From: Pseudochelatococcus sp050946405
GTDB taxonomy: Bacteria; Pseudomonadota; Alphaproteobacteria; Rhizobiales; Beijerinckiaceae
NCBI RefSeq assembly: GCF_050946405.1
Contig: NZ_JBMNUS010000001.1
Coordinates: forward strand, 1 to 64,000
Direction of reading: 5' to 3'
DNA length: 64,000 nt
The notes below the pieces were generated by a model that saw only the letters and a list, made by a program, of their open reading frames with translations, ran no database searches and was not told where the DNA came from. Position 1 is the first letter of the stretch; the number at the start of each line of letters is the position of its first letter. The position numbers were made by a program, and so were the translations under genes. Below are positions 1 to 6,675 of the stretch, in pieces.

Positions 1-114
1 ATGTTCTGCCGCCTCAAGGATTTCAGGCGCATCGCAACCAGATACGACAAGCTGGCCAGAAACTATCTCGCTTCTCTATGCCTCGCGGCGCTCGTCACAT
101 GCTGGTTGCGTTGA
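1..114 (+). CDS. Transposase, IS5 family, C-terminal 37 residues (partial)
   Basis: Reading from base 1 gives a short C-terminal peptide starting MFCRLKDFRRIATRYDKLA and ending at TGA 112-114. The pattern CRLKDFRRIATRYDKLA is the conserved tail of DDE transposases of the IS5/IS427 group. The gene is truncated only by the window edge, so the ATG at base 1 is an internal methionine rather than the start. It sits directly beside a dispersed intergenic repeat, which indicates that the element landed in non-coding DNA. Whether the copy is intact cannot be judged. Confidence 0.8.
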   Translation: MFCRLKDFRRIATRYDKLARNYLASLCLAALVTCWLR

Positions 115-126
115 GTCTCGACCCTA
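1..126 (+). mobile_element. Right end of an IS5-family (IS427-like) insertion sequence, cut by the window edge
   Basis: The first 114 bases encode the C-terminus of an IS5-type transposase. Immediately after its stop lies GAGTCTCGACC followed by CTAG at 124-127. IS427-group elements typically end close to the transposase stop and duplicate a TA inside CTAG targets, so the element probably ends at about 124-126. The left end lies outside the window, so the inverted repeat pair and the target duplication cannot be checked here. Confidence 0.7.
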
Positions 127-230
127 GAGCAGTCTGCGTTCAAATCGATCCATCGAATTGGATGCAAGTTGCGGTAAAATATAGAGTTTAGAGCGGCGTG
201 ACGATTCCACTTGAATGCACGCCGCTCTAA
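124..230 (+). repeat. Dispersed intergenic repeat, copy A
   Basis: This roughly 107-bp element starts at CTAG, runs through GCGTTCAAATCGATCCATCG and AGTTGCGGTAAAATATA, and ends in a perfect 13-bp inverted repeat (TTAGAGCGGCGTG ... CACGCCGCTCTAA, 17-nt loop). Nearly the same sequence recurs at 19331-19438, and in inverted orientation at 4588-4685. Degenerate or partial copies lie at 1143-1210 and 43975-44010. The IS end abuts its left boundary. Confidence 0.85.
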
Positions 231-239
231 CGGAAACGC

Positions 240-276
240 AAAAATGGCCAGCGGACCAATCGTCCGGCTGGCCATG
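240..276 (-). terminator. Intrinsic terminator for sciP
   Basis: On the minus strand a stem formed by ATGGCCAGCCGGAC and GTCCGCTGGCCAT (one bulge, loop GATTG) is followed by TTTTTG. It lies downstream of the minus-strand sciP stop at 469. The 190-base distance is long but no other gene intervenes. Confidence 0.55.
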
Positions 277-327
277 TTGCTTTGATCGCCTGTTCGCCGC
301 ATCGAAAAATGCTCCGGGGTTCTTTCC

Positions 328-382
328 TCGGAGCGGCTCCCGATCGATCGGATGATTCCATCCGGCTGGAAGGCGTTCTTTC
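328..382 (+). repeat. Second dispersed module (copy 1), paired with repeat A
   Basis: The stretch from TCGGAGCGG to TTCTTTCC resembles 19448-19504 (shared blocks TCGGAGCG, GATCGA, TGATTCC, TCCG, GGAAGGCG). In both places it follows a copy of the 107-bp repeat, so the two modules probably spread together. The rest of 277-468 holds no gene or other signal I can support. Confidence 0.5.
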
Positions 383-468
383 CGTAAGGCGGTCCCGTTT
401 CTTCGCTTTCGTGCAGTATTCGGCAAGCCGTTTCGCCCGTTGTCGCGCAGGCCGGCGGCTGCATCGCC

Positions 469-744
469 CTATTGGCGGTAATGCTGGATGCGCGTGGTGC
501 GCAGCCCGGCAAGGCCGTGCTCGTCGATGGATTGCTGCCAGCTCAGAAATTCCTCAACCGTGAGGGTGTAACGCTGGCAGGCTTCCTCCAGGCTGAGAAG
601 GCCGCCGCGGACGGCCGCCACCACCTCGGCCTTGCGCCGGATGACCCACCGCTTGGTGGATGTCGGCGGAAGATCTGCGATCGTCAACGGACTGCCGTCC
701 GGTCCGATGACGTATTTTGCACGCGGGCGAAAAAGTTCGGTCAT
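469..744 (-). CDS. sciP: SciP, DUF1153 CtrA-inhibitory cell-cycle regulator
   Basis: This 91-residue protein has the DUF1153 signature almost throughout: YVIGPDGSPLT, TKRWVIRRKAEVVAAVRGGL, LSLEEACQRYTLTVEEFLSW and a basic C-terminus. SciP of Caulobacter is a small helix-turn-helix protein that binds CtrA and blocks its activation of target promoters, so it acts in G1/S cell-cycle timing. The start is the ATG at 744, where family similarity begins (MTELFRPR). A longer reading from 831 adds unrelated residues. It is divergent from mnmA and followed by a hairpin terminator at 240-276. A CtrA-like box lies about 115 bases upstream. Family assignment is very secure; regulation here is inferred. 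Confidence 0.93.
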   Translation of the reverse strand: MTELFRPRAKYVIGPDGSPLTIADLPPTSTKRWVIRRKAEVVAAVRGGLLSLEEACQRYTLTVEEFLSWQQSIDEHGLAGLRTTRIQHYRQ

Positions 745-859
745 TGATACGCTCACAAAATTTCTGACTGACCCAGTTCGACAGATCCGACAGGAGCGAT
801 CCGGTGCAACGGGCTTTCCCGACCGATCCATGTCGATCCGTGACGCTAAGGGGTTCCCT

Positions 860-874
860 TTAAGAATTGCCTAA
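860..874 (-). promoter_or_regulatory. Candidate CtrA box upstream of sciP
   Basis: The sequence TTAA-GAATTGC-CTAA matches the CtrA consensus TTAA-N7-TTAA with one mismatch. It lies 115 bp upstream of sciP, whose transcription is CtrA-dependent in Caulobacter. A single-mismatch box can occur by chance. Confidence 0.4.
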
Positions 875-997
875 AGGCTGCGCCCATGCTTTCGCTTGCG
901 CCGGCGGGCCGGAAAGATGGATAATGCCCTGTTGCCGGCTGCGCCCGCGTCGCGGGACGGGAGCGGTTTCGCATCGCGGGGCTGGCGGGAACCGCAT

Positions 998-1042
998 GGC
1001 GCGAGTATCTGTGACGCGAGTATCTGTGGCGCGAGTATCTGG
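998..1042 (+). repeat. Three 15-bp tandem repeats
   Basis: The unit GGCGCGAGTATCTGT occurs three times head to tail (998-1012, 1013-1027, 1028-1042) with one change in copy 2 and one in copy 3. It is non-coding and lies upstream of mnmA. Confidence 0.85.
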
Positions 1043-1142
1043 AGTCGGTCGGTTTGGGCAAATCCTCACCCTGCCCATGGTCGCCGGCGGCCTCCAGAGC
1101 GGTCGGCCTGCGGGCCTCAGTCGGAGAATAGCGCGCAAACCA

Positions 1143-1210
1143 CTCTGATTGATGTATTTTTCGCATCTTGCATTCAATCTGGTACTCAAATTGAGCGCAA
1201 ACTGCTATAG
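1143..1210 (-). repeat. Dispersed intergenic repeat, degenerate copy D
   Basis: Read on the minus strand this gives CTATAGCAGTTTGCGCTCAA, then ATTGAATGCAAGATGCG and an A/T-rich tract. It aligns with the left two thirds of repeat copies A and B, but lacks the terminal 13-bp stem. Confidence 0.55.
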
Positions 1211-1256
1211 GAGCGGCGACGCGCGCATCCGCGAGGGTGCGCAAAAGGCGGAAGTG

Positions 1257-2456
1257 ATGTTGAACAGTCTTGATCTGCCCACGGCCCCGCGCGACACGCG
1301 GGTCGTCGTGGCGATGTCCGGTGGCGTCGATTCCTCGGTGGTCGCGGCCATGCTGGCCCGCGAAGGCTACGATGTGATCGGCATCACCCTCCAGCTCTAC
1401 GACCACGGCGCGGCCATCCATCGCAAGGGCGCATGCTGCGCCGGGCAGGACATTCACGACGCGCGCCGGGTGGCGGAGCGAATCGGCATTCCGCATTATG
1501 TGCTCGACTACGAATCGCGTTTTCGCGATGCGGTCATCGAGCGCTTCGCCGACAGCTATCTCAACGGTGAAACCCCGATCCCCTGCGTGGAATGCAACCG
1601 GTCGATCAAGTTCACCGAACTGCTGGACACCGCGCGCGACCTGGGTGCGGACGCGCTCGCCACCGGCCATTACGTCGCGAGCCGCAGGCTTCCCGGCGCG
1701 GCGGGCGGGCGGGCGCTCTATCGCGCCGCCGATCCCGACCGCGACCAGAGCTATTTTCTCTACGCCACCACGGCGGAGCAGCTTTCGCTGCTGCGCTTTC
1801 CGCTCGGCGACCTGACGAAACCGCAGACGCGGGCGCTGGCGCGCGAGTTCGGCCTCGAAATCGCCGACAAGCACGACAGTCAGGACATCTGCTTCGTTCC
1901 CAACGGCCGCTATGCGGACATCATCGAGCGGCTGCGCCCCAGGGCGGTGCTGCCGGGCGATATCGTCCATGCGGACGGGCGGGTGCTCGGCCGGCACAAC
2001 GGCATCATCCATTTCACCGTCGGCCAGCGCAAGGGGCTCGGCCTTTCCACCGGGGAGCCGCTCTATGTCGTGAAGCTCGACGCCGAGAACGCGCGCGTCA
2101 TCGTCGGCCCGCGCGACATGCTGGCGACGAGCGCCATCACGCTGGGCGATCTCAACTGGATCGGCGACACGCCCCTGCTGCCGGGCGACGACCCGCTCGA
2201 GGTCGCGGTGCGCGTGCGCTCCACGCGGCCGCCCCACCCGGCATTCCTGCAAATGACCGGCGACGGCCCCGTCATCACGCTGCCGGTCGCCGAAACGGGC
2301 GTCGCGCCGGGGCAGGCGTGCGTCATCTATGAAAACAACGAGCCACGCGCGCGCGTTCTCGGCGGCGGCACCATCCGGCGCACGCGCTCGCCCGTTCCGC
2401 TCGCGGTGCCGCCCGTCACCGCCTCCCCGCTCGCAACCGTAACGGAAACCTTGTGA
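1257..2456 (+). CDS. mnmA: tRNA-specific 2-thiouridylase MnmA
   Basis: MnmA (399 residues) uses ATP and persulfide sulfur to thiolate U34 of tRNA-Lys, -Glu and -Gln in the cytosol. The N-terminal PP-loop reads VVVAMSGGVDSS at about residues 15-26. The catalytic cysteine region TPIPCVECNRSIKF and the later QDICFVP motif are both present, so the Cys pair needed for sulfur transfer is intact. The ATG at 1257 was chosen because family similarity starts there and AAGGCGGAAG precedes it. A longer reading from 1149 would run through repeat copy D. The stop TGA abuts the next ATG (2457), so it is probably co-transcribed with the methyltransferase. Confidence 0.95.
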   Translation: MLNSLDLPTAPRDTRVVVAMSGGVDSSVVAAMLAREGYDVIGITLQLYDHGAAIHRKGACCAGQDIHDARRVAERIGIPHYVLDYESRFRDAVIERFADSYLNGETPIPCVECNRSIKFTELLDTARDLGADALATGHYVASRRLPGAAGGRALYRAADPDRDQSYFLYATTAEQLSLLRFPLGDLTKPQTRALAREFGLEIADKHDSQDICFVPNGRYADIIERLRPRAVLPGDIVHADGRVLGRHNGIIHFTVGQRKGLGLSTGEPLYVVKLDAENARVIVGPRDMLATSAITLGDLNWIGDTPLLPGDDPLEVAVRVRSTRPPHPAFLQMTGDGPVITLPVAETGVAPGQACVIYENNEPRARVLGGGTIRRTRSPVPLAVPPVTASPLATVTETL

Positions 2457-3107
2457 ATGAGCACGATCGCCGACGGCCCCAACACCTCGCTGATGCGCAA
2501 GACCTATGCGCGCTGGGCGCCCATCTACGATTTCGTCTATGACGGCCTGACCGCTTCCGCCCGGCAGGAAGCCGTATCGGCCGCGCTCGCCTGCGGCAAC
2601 AACGTTCTGGAGGCGGGCGTCGGCACCGGCCTTTCCCTCGGCGATTATCCGGCTTCCGCCAACGTCATCGGCTTCGATCTGTCGGAGCATATGCTGCGCA
2701 GGGCGCAGGACAAGGTGGCGAAGAACGGGCTCTCCCATGTCCGCCTGCTCACGGTGATGGACGCATGCCGGCTCGGCTTTCCCGATAACGCGTTCGATTC
2801 CGTGGTGGCGCAATTCCTGATCACGCTCGTGCCGCATCCCGAAGGCGCGCTGGACGAATTCCTGCGCGTGCTGCGTCCCGGCGGCGAGATCATCCTGGCC
2901 AACCATTTCGGCGTCGCCGACGGCCCGATCGCCCGCGCCGAGGAAGCCGTCGCGCCGGCGGTGCGCAAGCTGGGCTGGAGCTCGGCCTTCAAGACGCACC
3001 GCATCGAGGCCTGGGCGGAACGGCACCCTGACGCGACGCTGATCGAGGTGCGCCCCGCCTTTCCGATGGGCTTCTTCAAGATCATCCGGGTGCGCAAGCA
3101 GGGCTGA
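2457..3107 (+). CDS. pmtA: SAM-dependent methyltransferase, Rhodobacter-type phosphatidylethanolamine N-methyltransferase (PmtA-like)
   Basis: This 216-residue class I methyltransferase has the opening YARWAPIYDFVYDG and the SAM motif VLEAGVGTGLSLGDYP. It continues with GFDLSEHMLRRAQ, the acidic MDACRLGFPDNAFD and a LRPGGEIILANHFG strand. This combination is typical of the R. sphaeroides-type PmtA, which methylates phosphatidylethanolamine towards phosphatidylcholine at the inner membrane. The aromatic/acidic N-terminus supports that subgroup. The gene begins directly at the mnmA stop without a gap, so translation is likely coupled. The methyltransferase fold is certain; the lipid substrate is inferred from motif style only. 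Confidence 0.75.
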   Translation: MSTIADGPNTSLMRKTYARWAPIYDFVYDGLTASARQEAVSAALACGNNVLEAGVGTGLSLGDYPASANVIGFDLSEHMLRRAQDKVAKNGLSHVRLLTVMDACRLGFPDNAFDSVVAQFLITLVPHPEGALDEFLRVLRPGGEIILANHFGVADGPIARAEEAVAPAVRKLGWSSAFKTHRIEAWAERHPDATLIEVRPAFPMGFFKIIRVRKQG

Positions 3108-3175
3108 CCGCCCGACAGGCTCCGGGCCATTTCAACGCCGTGAAAGAAATTGCCGTATCCAGGCGAGGCCCCTTC

Positions 3176-3688
3176 ATGCATCGTCCCGTGTTCGATTATC
3201 TGGTGAGACTGCGCGCCTATCCCGCGATACGGCGAACGCAGGAGGGCCTTGCGATCGGCGGATGCAGCGCGCTCGTCATCTTCACGCTGGCGAGCATCGG
3301 GCAGCATGCCCATCTGCTGCTGGTGATGGCGTCTTTCGGCGCATCGTGCGTGCTGGTGCTGACGCTGCCCCAGAGCCCGCTCGCACAGCCGCGCAATGTC
3401 ATCGGCGGGCATCTGCTCTCCGCCGCATCCGGTCTCGTGGCGTTGTGGCTGTTCGGGCAGACGCCCCTGTCGATGGCGGCGGGCGTGGGCCTGGCAATCC
3501 TGGCCATGGCGATCACCGGCACGCTGCATCCGCCGGGCGCGGGCAATCCCGTTCTCGTCATTGGCGGTGGCCACGGCCCGTGGTATCTCGTCACCCCCGT
3601 GGCGGCCGGCGCCATCGTCATCGTCGTTTTCGCCCTGCTGTATCACCGGCTCATCTCGGGGCATGTCTATCCGGTACGGAAAGTCTGA
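3176..3688 (+). CDS. HPP-family integral membrane protein
   Basis: This 170-residue protein has at least four hydrophobic segments. It carries the two HPP-family blocks: FGASCVLVLTLPQSPLAQPRN and TGTLHPPGAGNPVL, the latter containing the namesake His-Pro-Pro. HPP proteins are small inner-membrane proteins; some plant and cyanobacterial members have been linked to nitrite transport, but the bacterial role is largely unassigned. The ATG at 3176 is preceded by AGGCGAGG; a GTG at 3140 would add twelve residues. It sits between a lipid methyltransferase and the folate genes. I infer membrane transport only loosely. Confidence 0.8.
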   Translation: MHRPVFDYLVRLRAYPAIRRTQEGLAIGGCSALVIFTLASIGQHAHLLLVMASFGASCVLVLTLPQSPLAQPRNVIGGHLLSAASGLVALWLFGQTPLSMAAGVGLAILAMAITGTLHPPGAGNPVLVIGGGHGPWYLVTPVAAGAIVIVVFALLYHRLISGHVYPVRKV

Positions 3689-3691
3689 TCA

Positions 3692-4099
3692 TTGTCCAGC
3701 AACCCGCAATCTCCCGGCGCTTCCCTTCCCGCCGACCGCATCATCGTCAGCCGCATCGCTCTCTTCGCCTATCACGGCCTGCACGATGAGGAGGCGCGGC
3801 TCGGGCAGCGCTTCTTCGTCTCGCTCGATGTCGGGCTCGATCTGCGCGAGGCGGGGCGCAACGACGACTGGAACAGCACGGCCTGCTACGCCCGGATGAC
3901 GGAAACCGTGCAACAGGTCGCCACCGCGCAGCGTTTCCACATCATCGAGGGGCTGGCGGAGGCCATCGCCTCCGCCCTTCTGGCGACGATCCCGCGCATC
4001 GTGCGCGCTACCGTGCGCGTCGAAAAGCCGGCCGCGCCGGTGCCCGCCGTTCTCGATACCGTCGCCGTGGAGATCACCCGCATTCGTGCGGGGGCGTGA
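3692..4099 (+). CDS. folB: Dihydroneopterin aldolase FolB
   Basis: FolB cleaves 7,8-dihydroneopterin to 6-hydroxymethyl-dihydropterin in folate synthesis. The 135-residue protein has the family opening DRIIVSRIALFAYHGLHDEE, which includes the YHG substrate loop and following acidic residues. It continues with LGQRFFVSLDVGLDL, and later FHIIEGLAEAIA and VRVEKPAAP (the conserved Lys-Pro). The start is a TTG at 3692 with GGAAAG upstream at good spacing; no in-frame ATG exists before the conserved region. It lies three bases after the HPP gene and is followed within five bases by folK, so this is a tight folB-folK unit. Confidence 0.92.
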   Translation: MSSNPQSPGASLPADRIIVSRIALFAYHGLHDEEARLGQRFFVSLDVGLDLREAGRNDDWNSTACYARMTETVQQVATAQRFHIIEGLAEAIASALLATIPRIVRATVRVEKPAAPVPAVLDTVAVEITRIRAGA

Positions 4100-4103
4100 G
4101 GCG

Positions 4104-4583
4104 ATGACGGCGCGCGCCTATCTCGGCCTCGGCAGCAACATGGGCGACAAACGCGCCATGATCGCCGAGGCGCTGGCGCGGCTCGCATCCGTTCCCGGCA
4201 TCGCGCTGGTCGCCCGGTCGCGCGACTACCGCACCGCGCCATGGGGCGACACCGATCAGGACTGGTTCGTGAACGCCTGCGCCGCCGTCGATACCGACCT
4301 GCCCCCGCATGCGCTGCTGGAAGCATGCCTTTCGGTTGAAAGCGCGATGGGCCGCGAGCGCACGCGCAAATGGGGGCCGCGCATCATCGACATCGATCTG
4401 CTCGATTATGCCGGCCGGACGATCGACAGCGACACGCTGACCCTGCCCCATCCGTATCTCCTCGAACGCGCTTTCGTTCTCGTTCCGCTGGCGGAGATCG
4501 CGGAAGGGCTTCGCGTCGCCGGCCATGACATCGCCGCACACGCCGCGACGATGGCCGATCCGAACGTGGCGCCCATCGCCTGA
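4104..4583 (+). CDS. folK: 2-amino-4-hydroxy-6-hydroxymethyldihydropteridine pyrophosphokinase FolK
   Basis: HPPK transfers pyrophosphate from ATP to 6-hydroxymethyl-dihydropterin, the step after FolB. Its 159 residues equal the typical enzyme length. Visible motifs are YLGLGSNMGDK at the N-terminus, YRTAPWGDTDQDWFVNACA, and the signature RKWGPRIIDIDLL with the metal-binding DIDL. The ATG at 4104 follows GGGGCGTGAGGCG; an upstream in-frame ATG at 4086 overlaps folB. A pure folate role is well supported. The dihydropteroate synthase gene is not in this window. Confidence 0.94.
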   Translation: MTARAYLGLGSNMGDKRAMIAEALARLASVPGIALVARSRDYRTAPWGDTDQDWFVNACAAVDTDLPPHALLEACLSVESAMGRERTRKWGPRIIDIDLLDYAGRTIDSDTLTLPHPYLLERAFVLVPLAEIAEGLRVAGHDIAAHAATMADPNVAPIA

Positions 4584-4587
4584 AGCG

Positions 4588-4685
4588 GGATGCATTCAAG
4601 GGGAATCGTCACGCCGCTCTCAATTCCATATTCCACCGCAACTCGCGTTCAATGCGACGGATCGACCTGAACGCAAACTGCCTAG
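4588..4685 (-). repeat. Dispersed intergenic repeat, copy C
   Basis: On the minus strand this reads CTAGGCAGTTTGCGTTCAGG ... GAGTTGCGGTGGAATATGG ... GAGAGCGGCGTGACGATTCC and CTTGAATGCATCC. It matches copies A and B over the whole length, but the right arm of the terminal stem has decayed (GCATCCC instead of CACGCCGCTC). Confidence 0.8.
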
Positions 4686-4723
4686 GGCATTTCGGCGTTT
4701 CGTTGAAACGCCGAAATGCCCTA
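4683..4723 (+). repeat. 18-bp perfect hairpin downstream of folK
   Basis: TAGGGCATTTCGGCGTTT and its exact complement flank a 5-nt loop (CGTTG). The hairpin overlaps the CTAG end of repeat copy C and is followed by TCTTATT. It could end folK transcripts. A looser relative (AGAGCATTTC ... GAAATGCTCT) lies at 36759-36799 after tkt, so it may be another dispersed element. Downstream, 4750-4790 holds a small palindromic AAGCGGTATCC-type motif also seen near 19520 and 39430. Confidence 0.75.
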
Positions 4724-4872
4724 TCTTATTGACTTTACGCGTTTTCTTCACGCAAAGCGGTATCCACTTTGCTTGAAAACGCTTTAACCCCTGCGCTGAT
4801 CCGCGCATTGGCGTCCGGCGCGACGATCCTTTAGAGGATTATGGTTCCTGCTCCGGGTACGATCGCATCGTC

Positions 4873-5262
4873 ATGAGAACCTTTGTCGCCATCGTTTCGC
4901 TTTCGGCACTCGCAATCCTGATCGCTCCGGCGCGGGCGCAGGACGCCGCCGCGGGCGAGCGCCTTTTCGTCAAGTGCCGCGCCTGTCATCAGGTCGGCGA
5001 AGGGGCGCGCAATCTCGTCGGCCCGCAACTCAACGGCATCGTCGGCCGCCCCGCCGCGAGCATCGACAAATATGCGTATTCTCCCGCCATGAAGGGTTCC
5101 GGCCTGACCTGGGACGAGGAAACGCTGGCCGCCTACCTGCGCGACCCGCGCGGGAAGGTGCCGCGCAACCGCATGGTGTTTCCCGGCCTGAAGAAGGACA
5201 GCGAGATCGCCGACCTGATCGCCTATCTGAAACGGTTCGACGCCGACGGCGCGAGGCGATAG
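4873..5262 (+). CDS. Periplasmic class I cytochrome c (c2/c550-like)
   Basis: This is a 129-residue precursor. A signal peptide with a hydrophobic core (residues 5-20) ends at ARA-QD (about residue 22), so the mature protein is exported. The heme-attachment site is CRACH (C35, C38, H39). NRMVFPG supplies the likely axial Met101, and GPQLNGIVGR is the conserved stretch between them. It would carry electrons between the cytochrome bc1 complex and terminal oxidases or a dehydrogenase. It is a monocistronic plus-strand gene, convergent with the polyamine operon. Which partner it serves cannot be told from context, although an aa3-oxidase subunit IV gene lies elsewhere in the window. Confidence 0.9.
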   Translation: MRTFVAIVSLSALAILIAPARAQDAAAGERLFVKCRACHQVGEGARNLVGPQLNGIVGRPAASIDKYAYSPAMKGSGLTWDEETLAAYLRDPRGKVPRNRMVFPGLKKDSEIADLIAYLKRFDADGARR

Positions 5263-5341
5263 AGGCGTTCGGGGCGCCCGATGACGGCCCAAAAGAGAAA
5301 GCGGGACGCCACAGCGCCCCGCTTCCCTGAACCCGATCGCG

Positions 5342-6622
5342 TCACGCGCCGCCGGCGACGCTCCAGCGGCCGTCTTCCGCCTGCGTGAAATCCAGCGGGC
5401 GGTCGCCTTTCTCGTCCCGGATACGATTCGGCAGGCCGATGCGGTTCAGCAGATCGAGGAACGGGTGCGGCGGCAGTTCCTCGACATTGACCTGCCGCTT
5501 CACGTCCCACGCGCCGGTGGCGACCAGCATCGCCGCCGCGACGGGCGGCACGCCGGCCGTGTAGGAAATCGCCTGGCTGCCGACTTCCTCATACGATTCC
5601 TTGTGGTCGCAGATCTGGTAGATGAAGATCTCGCGCGCCGCGCCGTCCTTCGTGCCCTTCACCAGATCGCCGATGCAGGTCTTGCCGACATAATCGGGCG
5701 CAAGCGACGAGGGATCGGGCAGCACCGCCTTCACCACCTTGAGCGGCACGACTTCCAGCCCTTCGGCCGTCTTCACCGGCTGCTCGGACAGCAGGCCGAG
5801 ATTTTTCAGCACCGTGAAGACATTGATATAATGCTCGCCGAAGCCCATCCAGAAGCGGATATCCTTCACCGGCAGGTTGCGGGAGAGCGAATGAAGCTCG
5901 TCATGGCCGGAGAGATACGTCGTCTGCGCGCCTACCACGGGCAGGTCGTCTGTACGGCTGATCTCGAACATCCGGTTCGTCTGCCACGCGCCGTTCTGCC
6001 ACGAATAGACCTGGCCCGTGAACTCCCGGAAATTGATCTCGGGGTCGAAGTTGGTGGCGAAATAGCGCCCGTGGCTGCCGTCGTTGATATCGATGATGTC
6101 GATCGAATCGACGTGATCGAAATAATCCGCAACGGCGAGCGCGGCATAGGCGTTGACGACGCCGGGATCGAAGCCCGCGCCATGGATGGCGGTGATGCCC
6201 TTCTCGGCGCATTCCTGCGCGTGATGCCACTCGTAATTGGCGTACCACGGCGGCGTTTCGCAGATCTTCGCCGGGTCCTCATGAATGGCCGTGTCGATGT
6301 AGGCGACGCCGGTGTCGATAGCCGCGCGCAGCACCGACATGTTGATGAAGGCAGAGCCAACGTTGATGACGATCTGCACGCCCGTCTCGCGGATCAGCGC
6401 CTTCGTCGCCTCGATGTCGAGCGCGTCGAGCGCGTGCGCCTTCAGCACGCCGGGCACCTTCAGGCTGCCCTTTTCCCTGACGCTCGCGATGATCGCCTCA
6501 CATTTCGCGACGCTGCGCGAAGCGATATGAAGCTCGCCGAGAACGTCGTTGTTCTGGGCGGCCTTGTGGGCGACGACCTGTGCTACACCTCCAGCACCAA
6601 TGATGAGGACATTCTTTTTCAT
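5342..6622 (-). CDS. Carboxynorspermidine/carboxyspermidine dehydrogenase (saccharopine dehydrogenase family)
   Basis: The 426-residue enzyme opens with a Rossmann motif, NVLIIGAGGVAQVVAHKAA, and continues with HIASRS (NADPH phosphate recognition) and GVAYIDTAIHEDP. This is the pattern of the saccharopine-dehydrogenase-like carboxyspermidine dehydrogenase, which reductively condenses aspartate semialdehyde with putrescine or diaminopropane. It lies 53 bases downstream of nspC on the same strand. That pairing is diagnostic of the alternative spermidine/norspermidine pathway and argues against a lysine-degradation role. It acts in the cytosol. The exact diamine substrate cannot be read from sequence. 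Confidence 0.88.
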   Translation of the reverse strand: MKKNVLIIGAGGVAQVVAHKAAQNNDVLGELHIASRSVAKCEAIIASVREKGSLKVPGVLKAHALDALDIEATKALIRETGVQIVINVGSAFINMSVLRAAIDTGVAYIDTAIHEDPAKICETPPWYANYEWHHAQECAEKGITAIHGAGFDPGVVNAYAALAVADYFDHVDSIDIIDINDGSHGRYFATNFDPEINFREFTGQVYSWQNGAWQTNRMFEISRTDDLPVVGAQTTYLSGHDELHSLSRNLPVKDIRFWMGFGEHYINVFTVLKNLGLLSEQPVKTAEGLEVVPLKVVKAVLPDPSSLAPDYVGKTCIGDLVKGTKDGAAREIFIYQICDHKESYEEVGSQAISYTAGVPPVAAAMLVATGAWDVKRQVNVEELPPHPFLDLLNRIGLPNRIRDEKGDRPLDFTQAEDGRWSVAGGA

Positions 6623-6675
6623 TTCACGCGGGGTTCTCCGTTTTCGTGGGGTAAACTGCGATATTCGCGGCGCTC

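Larger units (their letters stand above)
745..1256. other. Divergent intergenic region sciP/mnmA
   Basis: This 512-bp gap must carry the promoters of sciP (minus) and mnmA (plus). It contains a CtrA-like box (860-874), three 15-bp tandem repeats (998-1042) and a degenerate inverted copy of the dispersed repeat (1143-1210). Open frames across it show no recognisable protein. Confidence 0.6.

Noticed and set aside
63..563. Overlapping small frames around the IS end and repeat A
   Set aside because: They run through non-coding repeats and the sciP gene and have no family similarity.
846..3026. Long minus-strand frame opposite mnmA and the methyltransferase
   Set aside because: Both plus-strand proteins have complete catalytic motifs, and the minus-strand product does not resemble any protein.
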